A stretch of DNA of 64,000 nucleotides from contig JBMOLU010000075.1 of NCBI GenBank assembly GCA_049325275.1, positions 62,001 through 126,000 of the forward strand, written 5' to 3'. Position numbers and translations under genes: made by a program. This DNA comes from CAIQJJ01 sp049325275 (GTDB lineage: Bacteria > Chloroflexota > Anaerolineae > Anaerolineales > UBA4823). The notes under the pieces were generated by a model. It saw only the letters and a list, made by a program, of their open reading frames with translations. It had not been told where the DNA came from and ran no database searches. Below, piece by piece: positions 17,350 through 25,989 of this stretch. Numbering within the stretch: position 1 is the first letter of the stretch; every line of letters starts with the position of its first letter.

Positions 17350-17961
17350 ATGTTTACTTACCACACCATCACGCACCTGACCGATGGCCTGCTGCCTGAA
17401 TGGCTGGTACTCTATGAGACCGCCTTTCCGGCGCACGAGCGCGTGCTCGTGGCAGGTTTCTTGAAGCACTTGCGCCGTATCGAGGCCGGCGATCCCGTGT
17501 CTGCTGAAATGCTGGCGGCAGTCGATCGAGAACGGCGCCTGGCAGGGATGGCCTTTTACGAGCACGTGCCCGATCTTCGCCTGATGTTCTTGTGGTATAT
17601 GGCCGTGGATGGCGAGCGACGCAGCCAGGGACTGGGTTCGCAGCTTTATCAGGAAGTCGTGCACCGGGCGCGTCGTGCAGGCTGCCGGGCATTGCTTTTC
17701 GAGGTGGAGCGCCCGGCGGTATGTTCGACCTCGGAGACGCAGGCGCTTGCCGAACGGCGTATCCAGTTCTACCGCCGGAACGGCGCACAGCTGCTGCAAG
17801 GAGTCGACTACTTGCAGTCTGTCGGCCCGCACCAGCCGGCTACGCCGATGCATCTGATGCTGCATCCCTTCGAACCCCTGACATCTGGTGATGCTTTTGC
17901 ACTTGCGAAGGCTGCTTTCGATGATGCGCTATGCCAGGTGGCAGAACTGCGCCTGGTTTAG
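17350..17961 (+). CDS. GNAT-family N-acetyltransferase
   Basis: 203 residues. The acetyl-CoA-binding signature is clear: a beta strand LRLMFLWYMAVDGERRSQGLGSQLY (about 77-101) containing the R/Q-x-x-G-x-G loop, followed by helix QEVVHRARRAG and strand ALLFEVERP. A C-terminal part with FYRRNGAQLL matches the usual GNAT motif B. The acceptor cannot be predicted. It is divergent from tetR and convergent with the GH78-like gene, whose stop is 4 bases from its own. Confidence 0.88.
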   Translation: MFTYHTITHLTDGLLPEWLVLYETAFPAHERVLVAGFLKHLRRIEAGDPVSAEMLAAVDRERRLAGMAFYEHVPDLRLMFLWYMAVDGERRSQGLGSQLYQEVVHRARRAGCRALLFEVERPAVCSTSETQALAERRIQFYRRNGAQLLQGVDYLQSVGPHQPATPMHLMLHPFEPLTSGDAFALAKAAFDDALCQVAELRLV

Positions 17962-17964
17962 CCG

Positions 17965-20373
17965 TTAGAATTCTTTGGTTTCTTCTTTGAAGAAAAGGGT
18001 CTTTCCGTTTACGTGTAGCATCGCATCGATCCCGCCCGGCAGCCGGATTTTGCCGTGAAGTTCGTTTCCGGTGCGCTGCACCTCCAGAACGATTTCACCG
18101 CCGTTCGGATGGACCAGCCGCCCGCAGGCATGGGTCAACGGGCCTAGTTGGGGGATGATCTCGACGCTGCAAAAACCCAGGTTTCCCGGGCGGATGCCGA
18201 GAATCGTGGCGAAGTAATGGTACAGGGGGTGCGAGCTCCAGCCGTGGCAGTCGGAGCGGCTGGGTTCGGGTTTCTCGACCCCGGTCTTGAAACCGTTTGC
18301 GACCAGATCGAACCATAGAGGCAGGCGTTCGAAAAGCGCGTCCACGCGGTGCAGCTTGCGATAAGTCTCGAACAGATAGTGGCTGGCGTAAACGGTCGTG
18401 CGCGCCAGGTGAGGGTCGCCTAGCAGGCCCTCGGCCAGGCGTGCCTGCCTGGGCCGGGTAAGCTGATCGCTGAGCAGCGCCAGGCACTGCGTATGCTCGG
18501 AAAAGTAGCGGTGCGCCAGGTCGTCCGCCAACAGGCCGCGTTCTTCATCCCAGAACGCCTGTGTGGCGCGCTGCGCCAGATCGATCGCCTGCCAGGCGGC
18601 GCGTTCGGCCAGCAGCGGTTCGTTCAGGCGTTCCTCCAGGTCGGCGTAGAGCACGAGCGTATACACGAGGTGCCAGTTCAGCACCCCGCTGACCCCACTG
18701 ACGGCGTCCGGCGGGCAGCCGGCATCCTGGCTCCATTCGGGTACCCAGTCGAAGATATTCCAGCCTTCGGGGGCATGCAGCAGGCCATCGCGGCCGATCC
18801 AGCGCTGGAAGCCCTCCATCGTCGCACGTACGCCCGGCATCAATTGCCGGACGAAACCTGGATCGCTGCGCCAGTAGGCGTAGTCGCGTGCCATCGCGAC
18901 CCACCATAGCGTCCAGGAGGGGATGATCTGCATGTCCCGGTTGGGATAGCGGCTTTGCGTCATGCCCGAGGCCAGGCGCGAGGCGTCGAAAACATCGAGC
19001 GCCTTACGTGCCAGGCGGTCGTCGCGGCTCATTACGTAGTTGACGAGCGCTTCCAGGCGCATATCACCACCATATTGCAGTTCCTCGTAGTAGGGGCAGT
19101 CGAAGTAGGTCTCGTTGGCACACATTTGCAGGCCGCGCACCAGCAGCGGTGTGGTTGCTTCAAGGCGCGGGTCATCGGATTCGAATGTTGACTCCATTTC
19201 CAGCGGGTAGCGCCGTTCGTGCAGGGCCAGCCTTTCGACGATCAAAGGCTCTTCGGCCGTTTCGACGACGATCTCGAGGTAACGTCCCGCCGACCACCAC
19301 AGCGGCTCGAACGTATGCGCCGTACTGCCATCCGGAAGGAATGTGTCGCCCTGTCCGAAGAAGTATTTGCCTTCGATTTCGTTGCGGTTGCCCTTGCGGT
19401 GCTGGCGCGCATTCGGCGTCTCGTAAAGCGCCTCGGCCCAGTTCAGGCGCACTTTGCCGTTTTTTCCGTTGGATGTGACCACTTCTGGAAAGGCGCAGTA
19501 GTATTCGTTCAGATCGACGATGGCCCGGCGTTGTGTGTGGGCCGGGACGATCAGGCTGCACGTGCCTGCCAGAAGCGCTTCCCAGGCGGGCACCTCGTTG
19601 GGCAGCGAATCGGCTGCCCGGATGAGCGCTCCGTCGCCGGGGTGAACGCACGCATCGCCGACGTAGCGCACGTTCCCCGCCGGGACGGGTTCTTCGAACA
19701 TGGGCGGCAGCGTTGCCGGGTGCAGCAGATGGGATGGCGGCAAGGTCCAGCCGATGCGTTTGGCGATGCCCGGCCCGAGCACTTGGGGTTCCTGCCAGCC
19801 AGCACGCAAGCGGCTTGTTTCGTTCGCTGCGTATGCTTCATCCCATGGAGAAGGCGTGCCGTCCATTTGAACGCAGGCGCCCTTCCACTGTGCGTGGAAC
19901 GGCTTGATAAAGGTGTAACCCGTCAACAGCCGGGTTTTCCAGGGCGCTGTACCGGTGTTCAGGCGATTTGCCCATTCACCCTCGGCAGCCAGCAGGAAAC
20001 CGGGAAAAACGCTCATCTGGGCGTCTGCGGCCAGCGCACCCAACGCCCAGACGCGCGCCACCAGCCGGTGTTCGCCTGGCGGCAGCGCCAGATCGTAGCT
20101 TTCGTAGTACCAGCGATCGGGTGCGCCGCGCTCGGGGCCGCGCCCGATGCGCTTTCCGTCGAGAAAGAGCTCGTAGCGCTCATCTGCGCTGACGTGGATA
20201 CGGATGGGCGCCTCGCTTCCGCCGGTGAGCAGGAGTGCCAGGCGAAAGGCAGCCACGAAAGGCACCTGCGCGCCGGGGCAGGTAATCCACTTCGCCGGCC
20301 ACTGGCCGCGTGCGTGCCAGGGCTTCTTCAGATTTTGTGAGAGGAATGGGTCCTGAGTAATGGCCGTACGCAT
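17965..20373 (-). CDS. Alpha-L-rhamnosidase-like glycoside hydrolase (GH78 type)
   Basis: 802 residues from ATG 20373, preceded by AGGAGG. No signal peptide, so probably intracellular. The N-terminal half contains carbohydrate-binding-like beta domains (SADERYELFLDGKRIGRGPERG is typical of the GH78 N-domain). The central (alpha/alpha)6 barrel includes ETYFDCPYYEELQYGGDMRLE, where the acidic residues correspond to the region that binds and protonates rhamnosides, then SRYPNRDMQIIPSWTLWW and WNIFDWVPEW. A short C-terminal beta domain ends the chain. GH78 enzymes release terminal alpha-L-rhamnose from pectin and glycosides. Exact substrate is uncertain because related unsaturated-rhamnose and amylo-like families share this fold. 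Confidence 0.8.
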   Translation of the reverse strand: MRTAITQDPFLSQNLKKPWHARGQWPAKWITCPGAQVPFVAAFRLALLLTGGSEAPIRIHVSADERYELFLDGKRIGRGPERGAPDRWYYESYDLALPPGEHRLVARVWALGALAADAQMSVFPGFLLAAEGEWANRLNTGTAPWKTRLLTGYTFIKPFHAQWKGACVQMDGTPSPWDEAYAANETSRLRAGWQEPQVLGPGIAKRIGWTLPPSHLLHPATLPPMFEEPVPAGNVRYVGDACVHPGDGALIRAADSLPNEVPAWEALLAGTCSLIVPAHTQRRAIVDLNEYYCAFPEVVTSNGKNGKVRLNWAEALYETPNARQHRKGNRNEIEGKYFFGQGDTFLPDGSTAHTFEPLWWSAGRYLEIVVETAEEPLIVERLALHERRYPLEMESTFESDDPRLEATTPLLVRGLQMCANETYFDCPYYEELQYGGDMRLEALVNYVMSRDDRLARKALDVFDASRLASGMTQSRYPNRDMQIIPSWTLWWVAMARDYAYWRSDPGFVRQLMPGVRATMEGFQRWIGRDGLLHAPEGWNIFDWVPEWSQDAGCPPDAVSGVSGVLNWHLVYTLVLYADLEERLNEPLLAERAAWQAIDLAQRATQAFWDEERGLLADDLAHRYFSEHTQCLALLSDQLTRPRQARLAEGLLGDPHLARTTVYASHYLFETYRKLHRVDALFERLPLWFDLVANGFKTGVEKPEPSRSDCHGWSSHPLYHYFATILGIRPGNLGFCSVEIIPQLGPLTHACGRLVHPNGGEIVLEVQRTGNELHGKIRLPGGIDAMLHVNGKTLFFKEETKEF

Positions 20374-20412
20374 GAATCCTCCTAAGCCCGCACGAAGCGG
20401 CATCGCCCTCCC

Positions 20413-20479
20413 AAACCCTGCACTTGACTGCGCACTTGTACGCCGTGCTTTTTTTGCACAGCGCATATGGGTCAGGCAC
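20413..20479 (+). repeat. Dispersed palindromic repeat, copy B (divergent)
   Basis: Lies between GH130 and the GH78-like gene. Shares AACCCTGC at one end, CGTGCTTTTT-TTGCACA in the middle and TATGGGTCAGGC at the other end with copies A (11991-12050) and C (29772-29826), but has an extra insertion of about 12 bases. Confidence 0.55.
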
Positions 20480-20529
20480 GAAAGCAGCAAGGGCAGAACG
20501 TCTATGCCTGCCCTTGCGTGTCGACACGT

Positions 20530-21699
20530 TTATTTCAACGCCAGGTTCTTGCGGATCAACGCCACCCGCTGCGCCACGCTGGCTGCCGAACGCAAGGGAT
20601 CCTCGGGCGTGTTGATAGCGTAGTCCAGCAGGCGCTCGACCGTGCTGGTTGCCACGTGCATGCGCGTATCCGACGACGCATAATAGATAAGCACGTCGCC
20701 GTTGTCGCGTGCCACCCAGCCGTTGGAGAAGACCACGTTCGAGACATCCCCAACGCGTTCTTCCCCCTCGGGGGCGATGAAATAGCCCGCCGGCCGGTGT
20801 GTGACCTTCCAGGGCGCTTGCAGGTCGCTCAGATACAGGTACAGCACGTAGCGCAAACCCGCCGCGCAACCGCGCACGCCGTGAGCCAGGTGCAGCCATC
20901 CTTTGGACGTTTTAATCGGGGCCGGCCCCTCGCCGTTTTTGACTTCTTTGATCGTGTGATAATCGCGCTGATCGATGATGATTTCTTCGTCGATCACCGC
21001 CGGATTCATACTTTTGGCAAGGCCCCAGCCGATCCCGCCGCCCGAACCGGCCTGGATAAAATCGTCCTGCGGCCGGGTATAGAAGGCGTACTGTCCCTGG
21101 ATGAACTCGGGATGCAGCACCACGTTGCGCTGCTGCGGTGACTTTGTCTTCAGATCGGGCAGGCGCTCCCACGTCACCAGGTCTTTGGTGCGGGCGATTC
21201 CGGCCTGGGCGGTGGCCGCAGAAAGATCGCGGCTGCTCTCGTCCTTGCGTTCGGTGCAAAAGATGCCGTAAATCCAGCCATCCTCGTGCCGTACGACGCG
21301 CATATCGTAGACATTGACGTCGGGATCGTCGGTTTCGGGCATGGTAATGGGATAATCCCAAAAGCGGAAGTTGTCGATGCCGTTTTCGCTCTCTGCCACG
21401 GCGAAGAAACTCTTGCGATCCATGCCTTCCACGCGTACCACGAGGCAAATTTTGCCATTGAACGCAATTGCCCCGGCGTTGAAGGCCCCGTTGACGCCAA
21501 TGCGTTCCATCAGGTAAGGATTGGTTTCGGGGTTGAGATCGTAGCGCCAGAACAACGGTGCGTGATCGGCGGTCAGAATCGGGTGACGATAGCGCTCGAA
21601 AATCCCGTTGGCCCGGGTTGGGTCGACCTCGTTGGGCCGGGTGAGCAGCGCTTCGTGCTGAGCGGTGATGAATTTCAGGCGGGTTTGAAAAGGTGTCAT
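20530..21699 (-). CDS. GH130 beta-mannoside phosphorylase (mannosylglucose-phosphorylase type)
   Basis: 389 residues from ATG 21699, the normal size for GH130; upstream in-frame codons are not preceded by a ribosome site. GH130 enzymes are five-bladed beta-propellers that split beta-1,4-mannosides with phosphate to give mannose 1-phosphate. Subfamily 1 hallmarks are visible: RIGVNGAFNAGAIAF, VVRVEGMDRKSFFAVAES, DYHTIKEVKNGEGPAPIKT, GWLHLAHGVRGCAAGLRY and VVFSNGWVARDNGDVLIYYASSDTR. This supports 4-O-beta-mannosyl-glucose phosphorylase activity, or a mannobiose variant. No signal peptide. It is separated from GH78 by a repeat and is read in the same direction. Confidence 0.9.
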   Translation of the reverse strand: MTPFQTRLKFITAQHEALLTRPNEVDPTRANGIFERYRHPILTADHAPLFWRYDLNPETNPYLMERIGVNGAFNAGAIAFNGKICLVVRVEGMDRKSFFAVAESENGIDNFRFWDYPITMPETDDPDVNVYDMRVVRHEDGWIYGIFCTERKDESSRDLSAATAQAGIARTKDLVTWERLPDLKTKSPQQRNVVLHPEFIQGQYAFYTRPQDDFIQAGSGGGIGWGLAKSMNPAVIDEEIIIDQRDYHTIKEVKNGEGPAPIKTSKGWLHLAHGVRGCAAGLRYVLYLYLSDLQAPWKVTHRPAGYFIAPEGEERVGDVSNVVFSNGWVARDNGDVLIYYASSDTRMHVATSTVERLLDYAINTPEDPLRSAASVAQRVALIRKNLALK

Positions 21700-21736
21700 C
21701 GGGGTCTCCGTGCCAATGGGGCCTGTCAAAAAATAT

Positions 21737-21780
21737 CCACAAAGTGCAAAACGGTGAAGAGATTCTTGCAGACTTTGTGG
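21737..21780 (-). promoter_or_regulatory. Long inverted repeat upstream of GH130
   Basis: CCACAAAGT (21737-21745) and ACTTTGTGG (21772-21780) are a perfect 9-bp inverted repeat; the adjacent GCAA and TTGC extend pairing to 13 bp with a two-base bulge. It lies 38-81 bases ahead of the GH130 start codon and could be an operator or a 5' leader hairpin. Confidence 0.45.
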
Positions 21781-21814
21781 ATGCGATTGTGGCGGGGTGA
21801 GCGAGCCGGTTCGT

Positions 21815-21835
21815 CCCGTCGAAAACGGGAGAGCC
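21815..21835 (+). repeat. Short hairpin repeat CCCGT-CGAAA-ACGGG-AGAGCC
   Basis: One of five intergenic hairpins in the window that share a GAA-containing loop and a GGGAGAGCC-like 3' flank; the others are at 28680, 40685, 51194 and 60684. Preceded by GAGCG as in the longer 43-bp repeat. Confidence 0.5.
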
Positions 21836-22113
21836 TGAATTTTACCACCGCTTGGTGTTGTCCTGCGGGAGGTAGTGAAAGCTCTTCGTTCGCACGGTGG
21901 CCTAAATCCATGGCCTGCTTTAGCTGGCGCGTTCAACGGTCGCATGGGCCTGCACGAACTGCGGGGGTGGGACATCCTCCAGGGTAGTGCATGTCCTCGG
22001 TGATCGTACCGGGCCTTCGAAATGTGGGGCAACGTGTGCGAAACGTTCCGCCGCATTGCCGGTTGTCGGAAACGCTGTGAACTCGATGTGCAGGCAGCCT
22101 GACCGAACGTCTC

Positions 22114-22155
22114 CGGGGCTGTCCAGAACGCGGACAGCCCCGGGATGCTTTTTTT
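22114..22155 (+). terminator. Strong hairpin with T-run, terminator of uncertain direction
   Basis: A perfect 11-bp stem (CGGGGCTGTCC with GGACAGCCCCG) and 7-nt loop is followed on the plus strand by GGATGC and seven T. The flanking genes are both on the minus strand, and the lipoprotein gene ends 33 bases away. The hairpin may end that transcript despite the T-run being on the other strand, or end antisense transcription. Confidence 0.55.
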
Positions 22156-22187
22156 GCCCAGTCAGGGCTTGTTTTTGGGTGGGAATT

Positions 22188-23687
22188 TTACTCTTCGGTG
22201 CCCTTGGCAATGATGACAATGTCGACATCGCCGGCGCCCATGTCGCTGGGCAGGTAGACGCTGAGTTCGTAATCGACCGTCGAACCGGCATCCAGGCCAT
22301 CGTACAGGTAGGTTGTATTGTACGCAACGACGTTCTGCGTACCTTTTTCGTACACGACGGCCATCACGTAAACGTACTCCATCTTTTCTTCGGTGTCGTT
22401 ATTGACGGTGCCGGTGAATTCGATGGTGCCATCGTCTTCGGTGTTGGCGTCGTTCGAGGTCGTCAAGGTGACCATTTCGTAGCTCGATTCATACACCGAG
22501 CTCATGTCGATCCACCACTTGACCGTCTCGGCCTTGTCGAGCATATCGTCGACGTTGCCGACGATGCTCCACCCGCTGACGTCGAAGGGCAGCGTTTCGC
22601 CGGCTTCGATGGCGCTGAAGGGCAGGTATGCGTTGGCGACATCGACGACGTTTCCGTCGGCATCGTAAAGCGCTGCGATGAGAGAATACGACATCCATTC
22701 GTCGGTGTTGTTGGTGGTGGTTCCGACGACGTGGTAATCTTCGAAGAAGGACGAATCCATATACGTGTAAACGTCCTCCGATACGATCACATCATAGTCG
22801 TCGACCGGATCGGCCTCGATGATGTCGGGATAGATGACGTAGTTGTCGGCTTCGGCGTCCTCGGGGGTTGCGATGCTGATGAAGAACGGCCCGCGCTCGC
22901 CCGGGCCGACATAACCGAGTTCAACGGAATACGAATCGGCGGTCAGCAGTTCACCTTCGGCATCGAAAAGGGCGGCCGCCAGCGTGCGTACCCGCACCGG
23001 GACGTCGCTGTTGTTGACGACTTCGCCGGTGAGGTAAGTGTAGCTGCCATCGTTATTGGTGACATCGGAAATGTTCTCGACGACAACATCGGGGCGTTCT
23101 ACTTCTTCGTAGGCCGTGCTCTGGCCGGTGACCGTGGCCGTAAAGCTGTCCGCACCGGGGGCATCGCTTTCGCTGACGCTGGTCGAGAAGGGTGAAACTT
23201 CACCCGGGCCGAGCGTCCACAGATCCATGTAGATCGTGTTTTTGTATATGGAAACATCGTTGGCGTCGAAGATTTCGATCTCGATTTCTACGTTATCGTA
23301 GCTCGTGTCGGTGTTGTTGACGATCAGGCCGGAAATCTCCCAACTCTCGAAAAACGAATTCTTCCAACTGGTGCGCAAGCCCACGCCAAGTTCCCCTTCG
23401 GGCACTTCGTGTTCGCTCGAAGCGCCATCGTCCGGCGTTTCTGTGTCTTCAGAAGTTTCCGTTTCCTCGGGGGCTTCTGTGTCTTTGGCTGGCGGCGGGG
23501 CGACGGTTTCCGTCGGTTCAGGTGTGTCGGTCGGTTCGGGCGTGTCGGTTGGGGCGGTTGTTTCCGTGGGCACCGCGGTATTGGTGGGCACGGGGGTTGC
23601 CGTGGGTTGGGCGCCGAGGCTGCAAGCCAACATGCTCAACACGAGTACGGCAACACAGAGGGTGAAGGCCAGTTTGTTTTTGTTCAT
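22188..23687 (-). CDS. Surface lipoprotein with Thr/Pro linker and FxLYD-like beta domains
   Basis: 499 residues from ATG 23687 with an AGGAG site. The signal peptide KLAFTLCVAVLVLSMLAC ends in a lipobox with Cys about residue 22. A linker of about 60 residues made of TDTPEPTE-type repeats follows, then four beta-sandwich repeats of about 90 residues, each with the pattern ESWEISGLIVNNTD, YDNVEIEIEIFDANDV and a GPGE/AGET turn, as in FxLYD (DUF3426-like) domains. The protein is strongly acidic. The linker probably holds the beta domains away from the membrane. Function unknown; likely structural or binding. The upstream region has a TTGCACA motif shared with 31558-31584. Confidence 0.85.
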   Translation of the reverse strand: MNKNKLAFTLCVAVLVLSMLACSLGAQPTATPVPTNTAVPTETTAPTDTPEPTDTPEPTETVAPPPAKDTEAPEETETSEDTETPDDGASSEHEVPEGELGVGLRTSWKNSFFESWEISGLIVNNTDTSYDNVEIEIEIFDANDVSIYKNTIYMDLWTLGPGEVSPFSTSVSESDAPGADSFTATVTGQSTAYEEVERPDVVVENISDVTNNDGSYTYLTGEVVNNSDVPVRVRTLAAALFDAEGELLTADSYSVELGYVGPGERGPFFISIATPEDAEADNYVIYPDIIEADPVDDYDVIVSEDVYTYMDSSFFEDYHVVGTTTNNTDEWMSYSLIAALYDADGNVVDVANAYLPFSAIEAGETLPFDVSGWSIVGNVDDMLDKAETVKWWIDMSSVYESSYEMVTLTTSNDANTEDDGTIEFTGTVNNDTEEKMEYVYVMAVVYEKGTQNVVAYNTTYLYDGLDAGSTVDYELSVYLPSDMGAGDVDIVIIAKGTEE

Positions 23688-23754
23688 CTTTTTCTCCTGA
23701 CTGAATAGGTTCTTTTGGACACCGCAACGATACCACGCGGTAAGACAACCGATG

Positions 23755-23781
23755 TGCAAATTTTGTGCAGGATATGTGCAA
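23755..23781 (-). promoter_or_regulatory. Shared TTGCACA-type motif, copy 1
   Basis: On the minus strand this 27-mer matches the plus-strand sequence at 31558-31584 at 25 of 27 positions. It contains three TTTGCA/TGCACA half-sites spaced about one helical turn apart and lies 68 bases ahead of the lipoprotein start. A TATCGT box lies about 21 bases downstream. It may be an activator or repressor site overlapping a minus-35 region. Confidence 0.45.
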
Positions 23782-23805
23782 GGAAGCTGCCGTGGCGTAC
23801 TGCGC

Positions 23806-24564
23806 TTACTTGGCTTTACCCTGGTTGGCGACGGCTTCGGCAGCTTTGCGGATGGCTTCGGGGTCGCCGAGATAGTAGCTCTGGATGGGTTTCAGGTTGG
23901 CGTCGAGCTCATATACCAGTGGAATTCCCGTGGGAATGTTCAGTTCGACAATGGCCTCGTCGCTGAGATTGTCCAGGTATTTAACCATCGCGCGCAGGCT
24001 GTTGCCGTGCGCGGCGATGATCACGCGCTTGCCAGACTGAATGGTCGGTGCAATCGTACTGTGCCAGTAGGGCAGCACGCGATCGAGAGTCAGTTTGAGG
24101 GATTCGGTCGCCGGCAATTCCCCTTCGCTCAAGCCGGCGTAGCGGCGATCGAAGCGCGGGTGGCGTTCGTCATCTGCTTCTAGCGGCGGCGGCGGCACGT
24201 CGTAGCTGCGCCGCCAGACTTTTACCTGCGCTTCGCCGAATTTCTCGGCCGTTTCGGCCTTGTTCAGCCCTTGGAGCGAGCCGTAGTGGCGTTCGTTCAA
24301 CTGCCAGGCGCGGACGACCGGCAGCCATTCCATTTCCAGTTCTTCGAGTGTCAGCCAAAGTGTCTTGATCGCCCGCTTGAGGACCGATGTAAAGGCCATA
24401 TCGAATACATAGCCGCCTTCGCGCAGCAGCTTTCCGGCGTTATGGGCTTCCTGCTCTCCGAGCGCACTCAGGCCGACATCCGTCCAGCCGGTGAAGCGGT
24501 TTTCAAGGTTCCAGGTGCTTTGCCCGTGGCGAAGCAGAACAAGTTTGTAGGTAGCGTTGGTCAT
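23806..24564 (-). CDS. gpmA: 2,3-bisphosphoglycerate-dependent phosphoglycerate mutase
   Basis: 252 residues from ATG 24564. The phosphohistidine signature LLRHGQSTWNLENRFTGW is at residues about 8-25, followed by ALGEQEAHNAGKLL, FTSVLKRAIKTL, the second catalytic region WQLNERHYGSLQGLNK and the C-terminal HGNSLRAM histidine. These are diagnostic of GpmA, which interconverts 2- and 3-phosphoglycerate in glycolysis. Length is normal. It stands alone between the lipoprotein and the ABC ATPase, with its own leader. Confidence 0.95.
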   Translation of the reverse strand: MTNATYKLVLLRHGQSTWNLENRFTGWTDVGLSALGEQEAHNAGKLLREGGYVFDMAFTSVLKRAIKTLWLTLEELEMEWLPVVRAWQLNERHYGSLQGLNKAETAEKFGEAQVKVWRRSYDVPPPPLEADDERHPRFDRRYAGLSEGELPATESLKLTLDRVLPYWHSTIAPTIQSGKRVIIAAHGNSLRAMVKYLDNLSDEAIVELNIPTGIPLVYELDANLKPIQSYYLGDPEAIRKAAEAVANQGKAK

Positions 24565-24636
24565 AAAGTCCTCGTTTTGATGGATTTTGAAGATGGATCT
24601 TGGACAGATCAAAGGGATGATATGTCTATTTTACAC

Positions 24637-24672
24637 AAAAAACCGTCCCCCGCCAGCGATACGGGAGACGGC
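24637..24672 (-). terminator. Rho-independent terminator of the sugar-ABC ATPase gene
   Basis: On the minus strand a 10-bp stem (CCGTCTCCCG with CGGGGGACGG, one G-U pair) and 9-nt loop is followed by six T. It begins 22 bases after the ATPase stop. Confidence 0.88.
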
Positions 24673-24693
24673 TTTCTATACAAAAAAGTTATT

Positions 24694-25794
24694 TTAGCGG
24701 ATGGCCCGCTCGGTCTCGGGGTCGAACAGGTGCATATTGCTCATGTTGAAGACCACCTGTGTCCGGTCTCCCATGTGGGCATTGGTGCGCGGGTCCACGC
24801 GGGCGACGAAATTGTGTTCGCCGGCGGTAACATAGAGCTGGATTTCATTCCCCATTAACTCGGTAACTTCGATCTTGCCTTCGACGGGCTGTGCAAAAAT
24901 ACCGGGCGGGCAGTAGTGCGGGTCGTGAATGTTTTCCGGGCGCACGCCCAGGATAACGTTCTTCCCGACGTACGGCGCATAGACGTTGTTGCGGTCGGCG
25001 GGAACTTCAACGCGGAAGGAGCCGCCATCGACCAGCAGCTTGCCGTCTGACTTGTCGAGTTTGGCCTTGAAGAAGTTCATCGCCGGTGAGCCGATGAAGC
25101 CGGCCACGAAGATGTTATCGGGGTTGTCGTACAGGTTTTGTGGGGTATCTACCTGCTGCAAGATGCCTTTGCTGATTACGGCGATGCGGCTGGCCATCGT
25201 CATGGCTTCCACCTGGTCGTGGGTCACATAGATGAATGTGGTGGCCAGCTGCTGGTGCAGTTTGCTGATATTGGCGCGGGTTTCTACGCGCAGCTTGGCG
25301 TCCAGGTTGGAGAGCGGTTCGTCGAAAAGGAAAACTTTTGGCTCGCGAACGATGGCGCGCCCGACGGCCACGCGCTGGCGCTGACCGCCCGAAAGCTGGC
25401 GCGGCTTGCGTTCAAGCAGGGCTTCGATGCCGAGCATTTCGGCGGCTTCTTTCACGCGGCGCCTGATCTCGTCTTTCGGGACCTTGCGCAGTTTGAGGCC
25501 AAAGGCCATGTTATCGTACACGCTCATGTGTGGGTAGAGCGCGTAAGACTGGAACACCATGGCGATGTCGCGGTCTTTCGGGGCCACATCGTTGACCACC
25601 TGGTCACCGATCAGAATTTGCCCGTCTGAAATTTCTTCCAGCCCGGCCAGGCAACGCAGTGCGGTGGTCTTACCACAGCCCGAAGGCCCAACCAGTACGA
25701 GAAACTCTTTGTCGGCAATATCGAGATTCAGGTCGTTGACCGCAATCACATCGCCAAAACGCTTGTAAACGTGATCGAACTTTACACCAGCCAT
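24694..25794 (-). CDS. Carbohydrate ABC importer ATPase (UgpC/MsmX type)
   Basis: 366 residues with an AAGGAG-type site. The ATPase half has Walker A GPSGCGKTT, Q-loop AMVFQSYALYPHMSV, signature LSGGQRQR, Walker B VFLFDEPLSNLD and H-loop IYVTHDQ. The C-terminal third is the regulatory TOBE/MalK-type domain (ILGVRPENIHDP, VTELMGNEIQLYV). This class energises sugar importers and often serves several permease sets. No permease or binding-protein gene is adjacent, so it is probably a shared ATPase of this genome. It is followed by its own terminator. Confidence 0.95.
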   Translation of the reverse strand: MAGVKFDHVYKRFGDVIAVNDLNLDIADKEFLVLVGPSGCGKTTALRCLAGLEEISDGQILIGDQVVNDVAPKDRDIAMVFQSYALYPHMSVYDNMAFGLKLRKVPKDEIRRRVKEAAEMLGIEALLERKPRQLSGGQRQRVAVGRAIVREPKVFLFDEPLSNLDAKLRVETRANISKLHQQLATTFIYVTHDQVEAMTMASRIAVISKGILQQVDTPQNLYDNPDNIFVAGFIGSPAMNFFKAKLDKSDGKLLVDGGSFRVEVPADRNNVYAPYVGKNVILGVRPENIHDPHYCPPGIFAQPVEGKIEVTELMGNEIQLYVTAGEHNFVARVDPRTNAHMGDRTQVVFNMSNMHLFDPETERAIR

Positions 25795-25989
25795 ATGAAG
25801 TTTTCTCCTTTCTCGGCTTGCGGGAATATCGTGGTTGCATTATAGCCGCAGTGTGTAACTTTTGTCACGTGTCATTTGTCATCTTCTTCTTATCGTTCAC
25901 AGCGCTTCCTCTGCCCCTAACTTTGCCAGGCAGCTTCTGAGAAGATACATCGAACGTTTGCGGCGGAAAATGATAAAATCTCTTCCGCT

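Larger units (their letters stand above)
21700..22187. other. 488-bp intergenic region with palindromes, upstream of GH130
   Basis: No convincing gene. It contains the hairpin at 21737-21780, the short CCCGT/ACGGG repeat hairpin at 21815-21835 and the terminator-like hairpin at 22114-22155. The remaining sequence shows no similarity that I can recognise. Confidence 0.6.
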
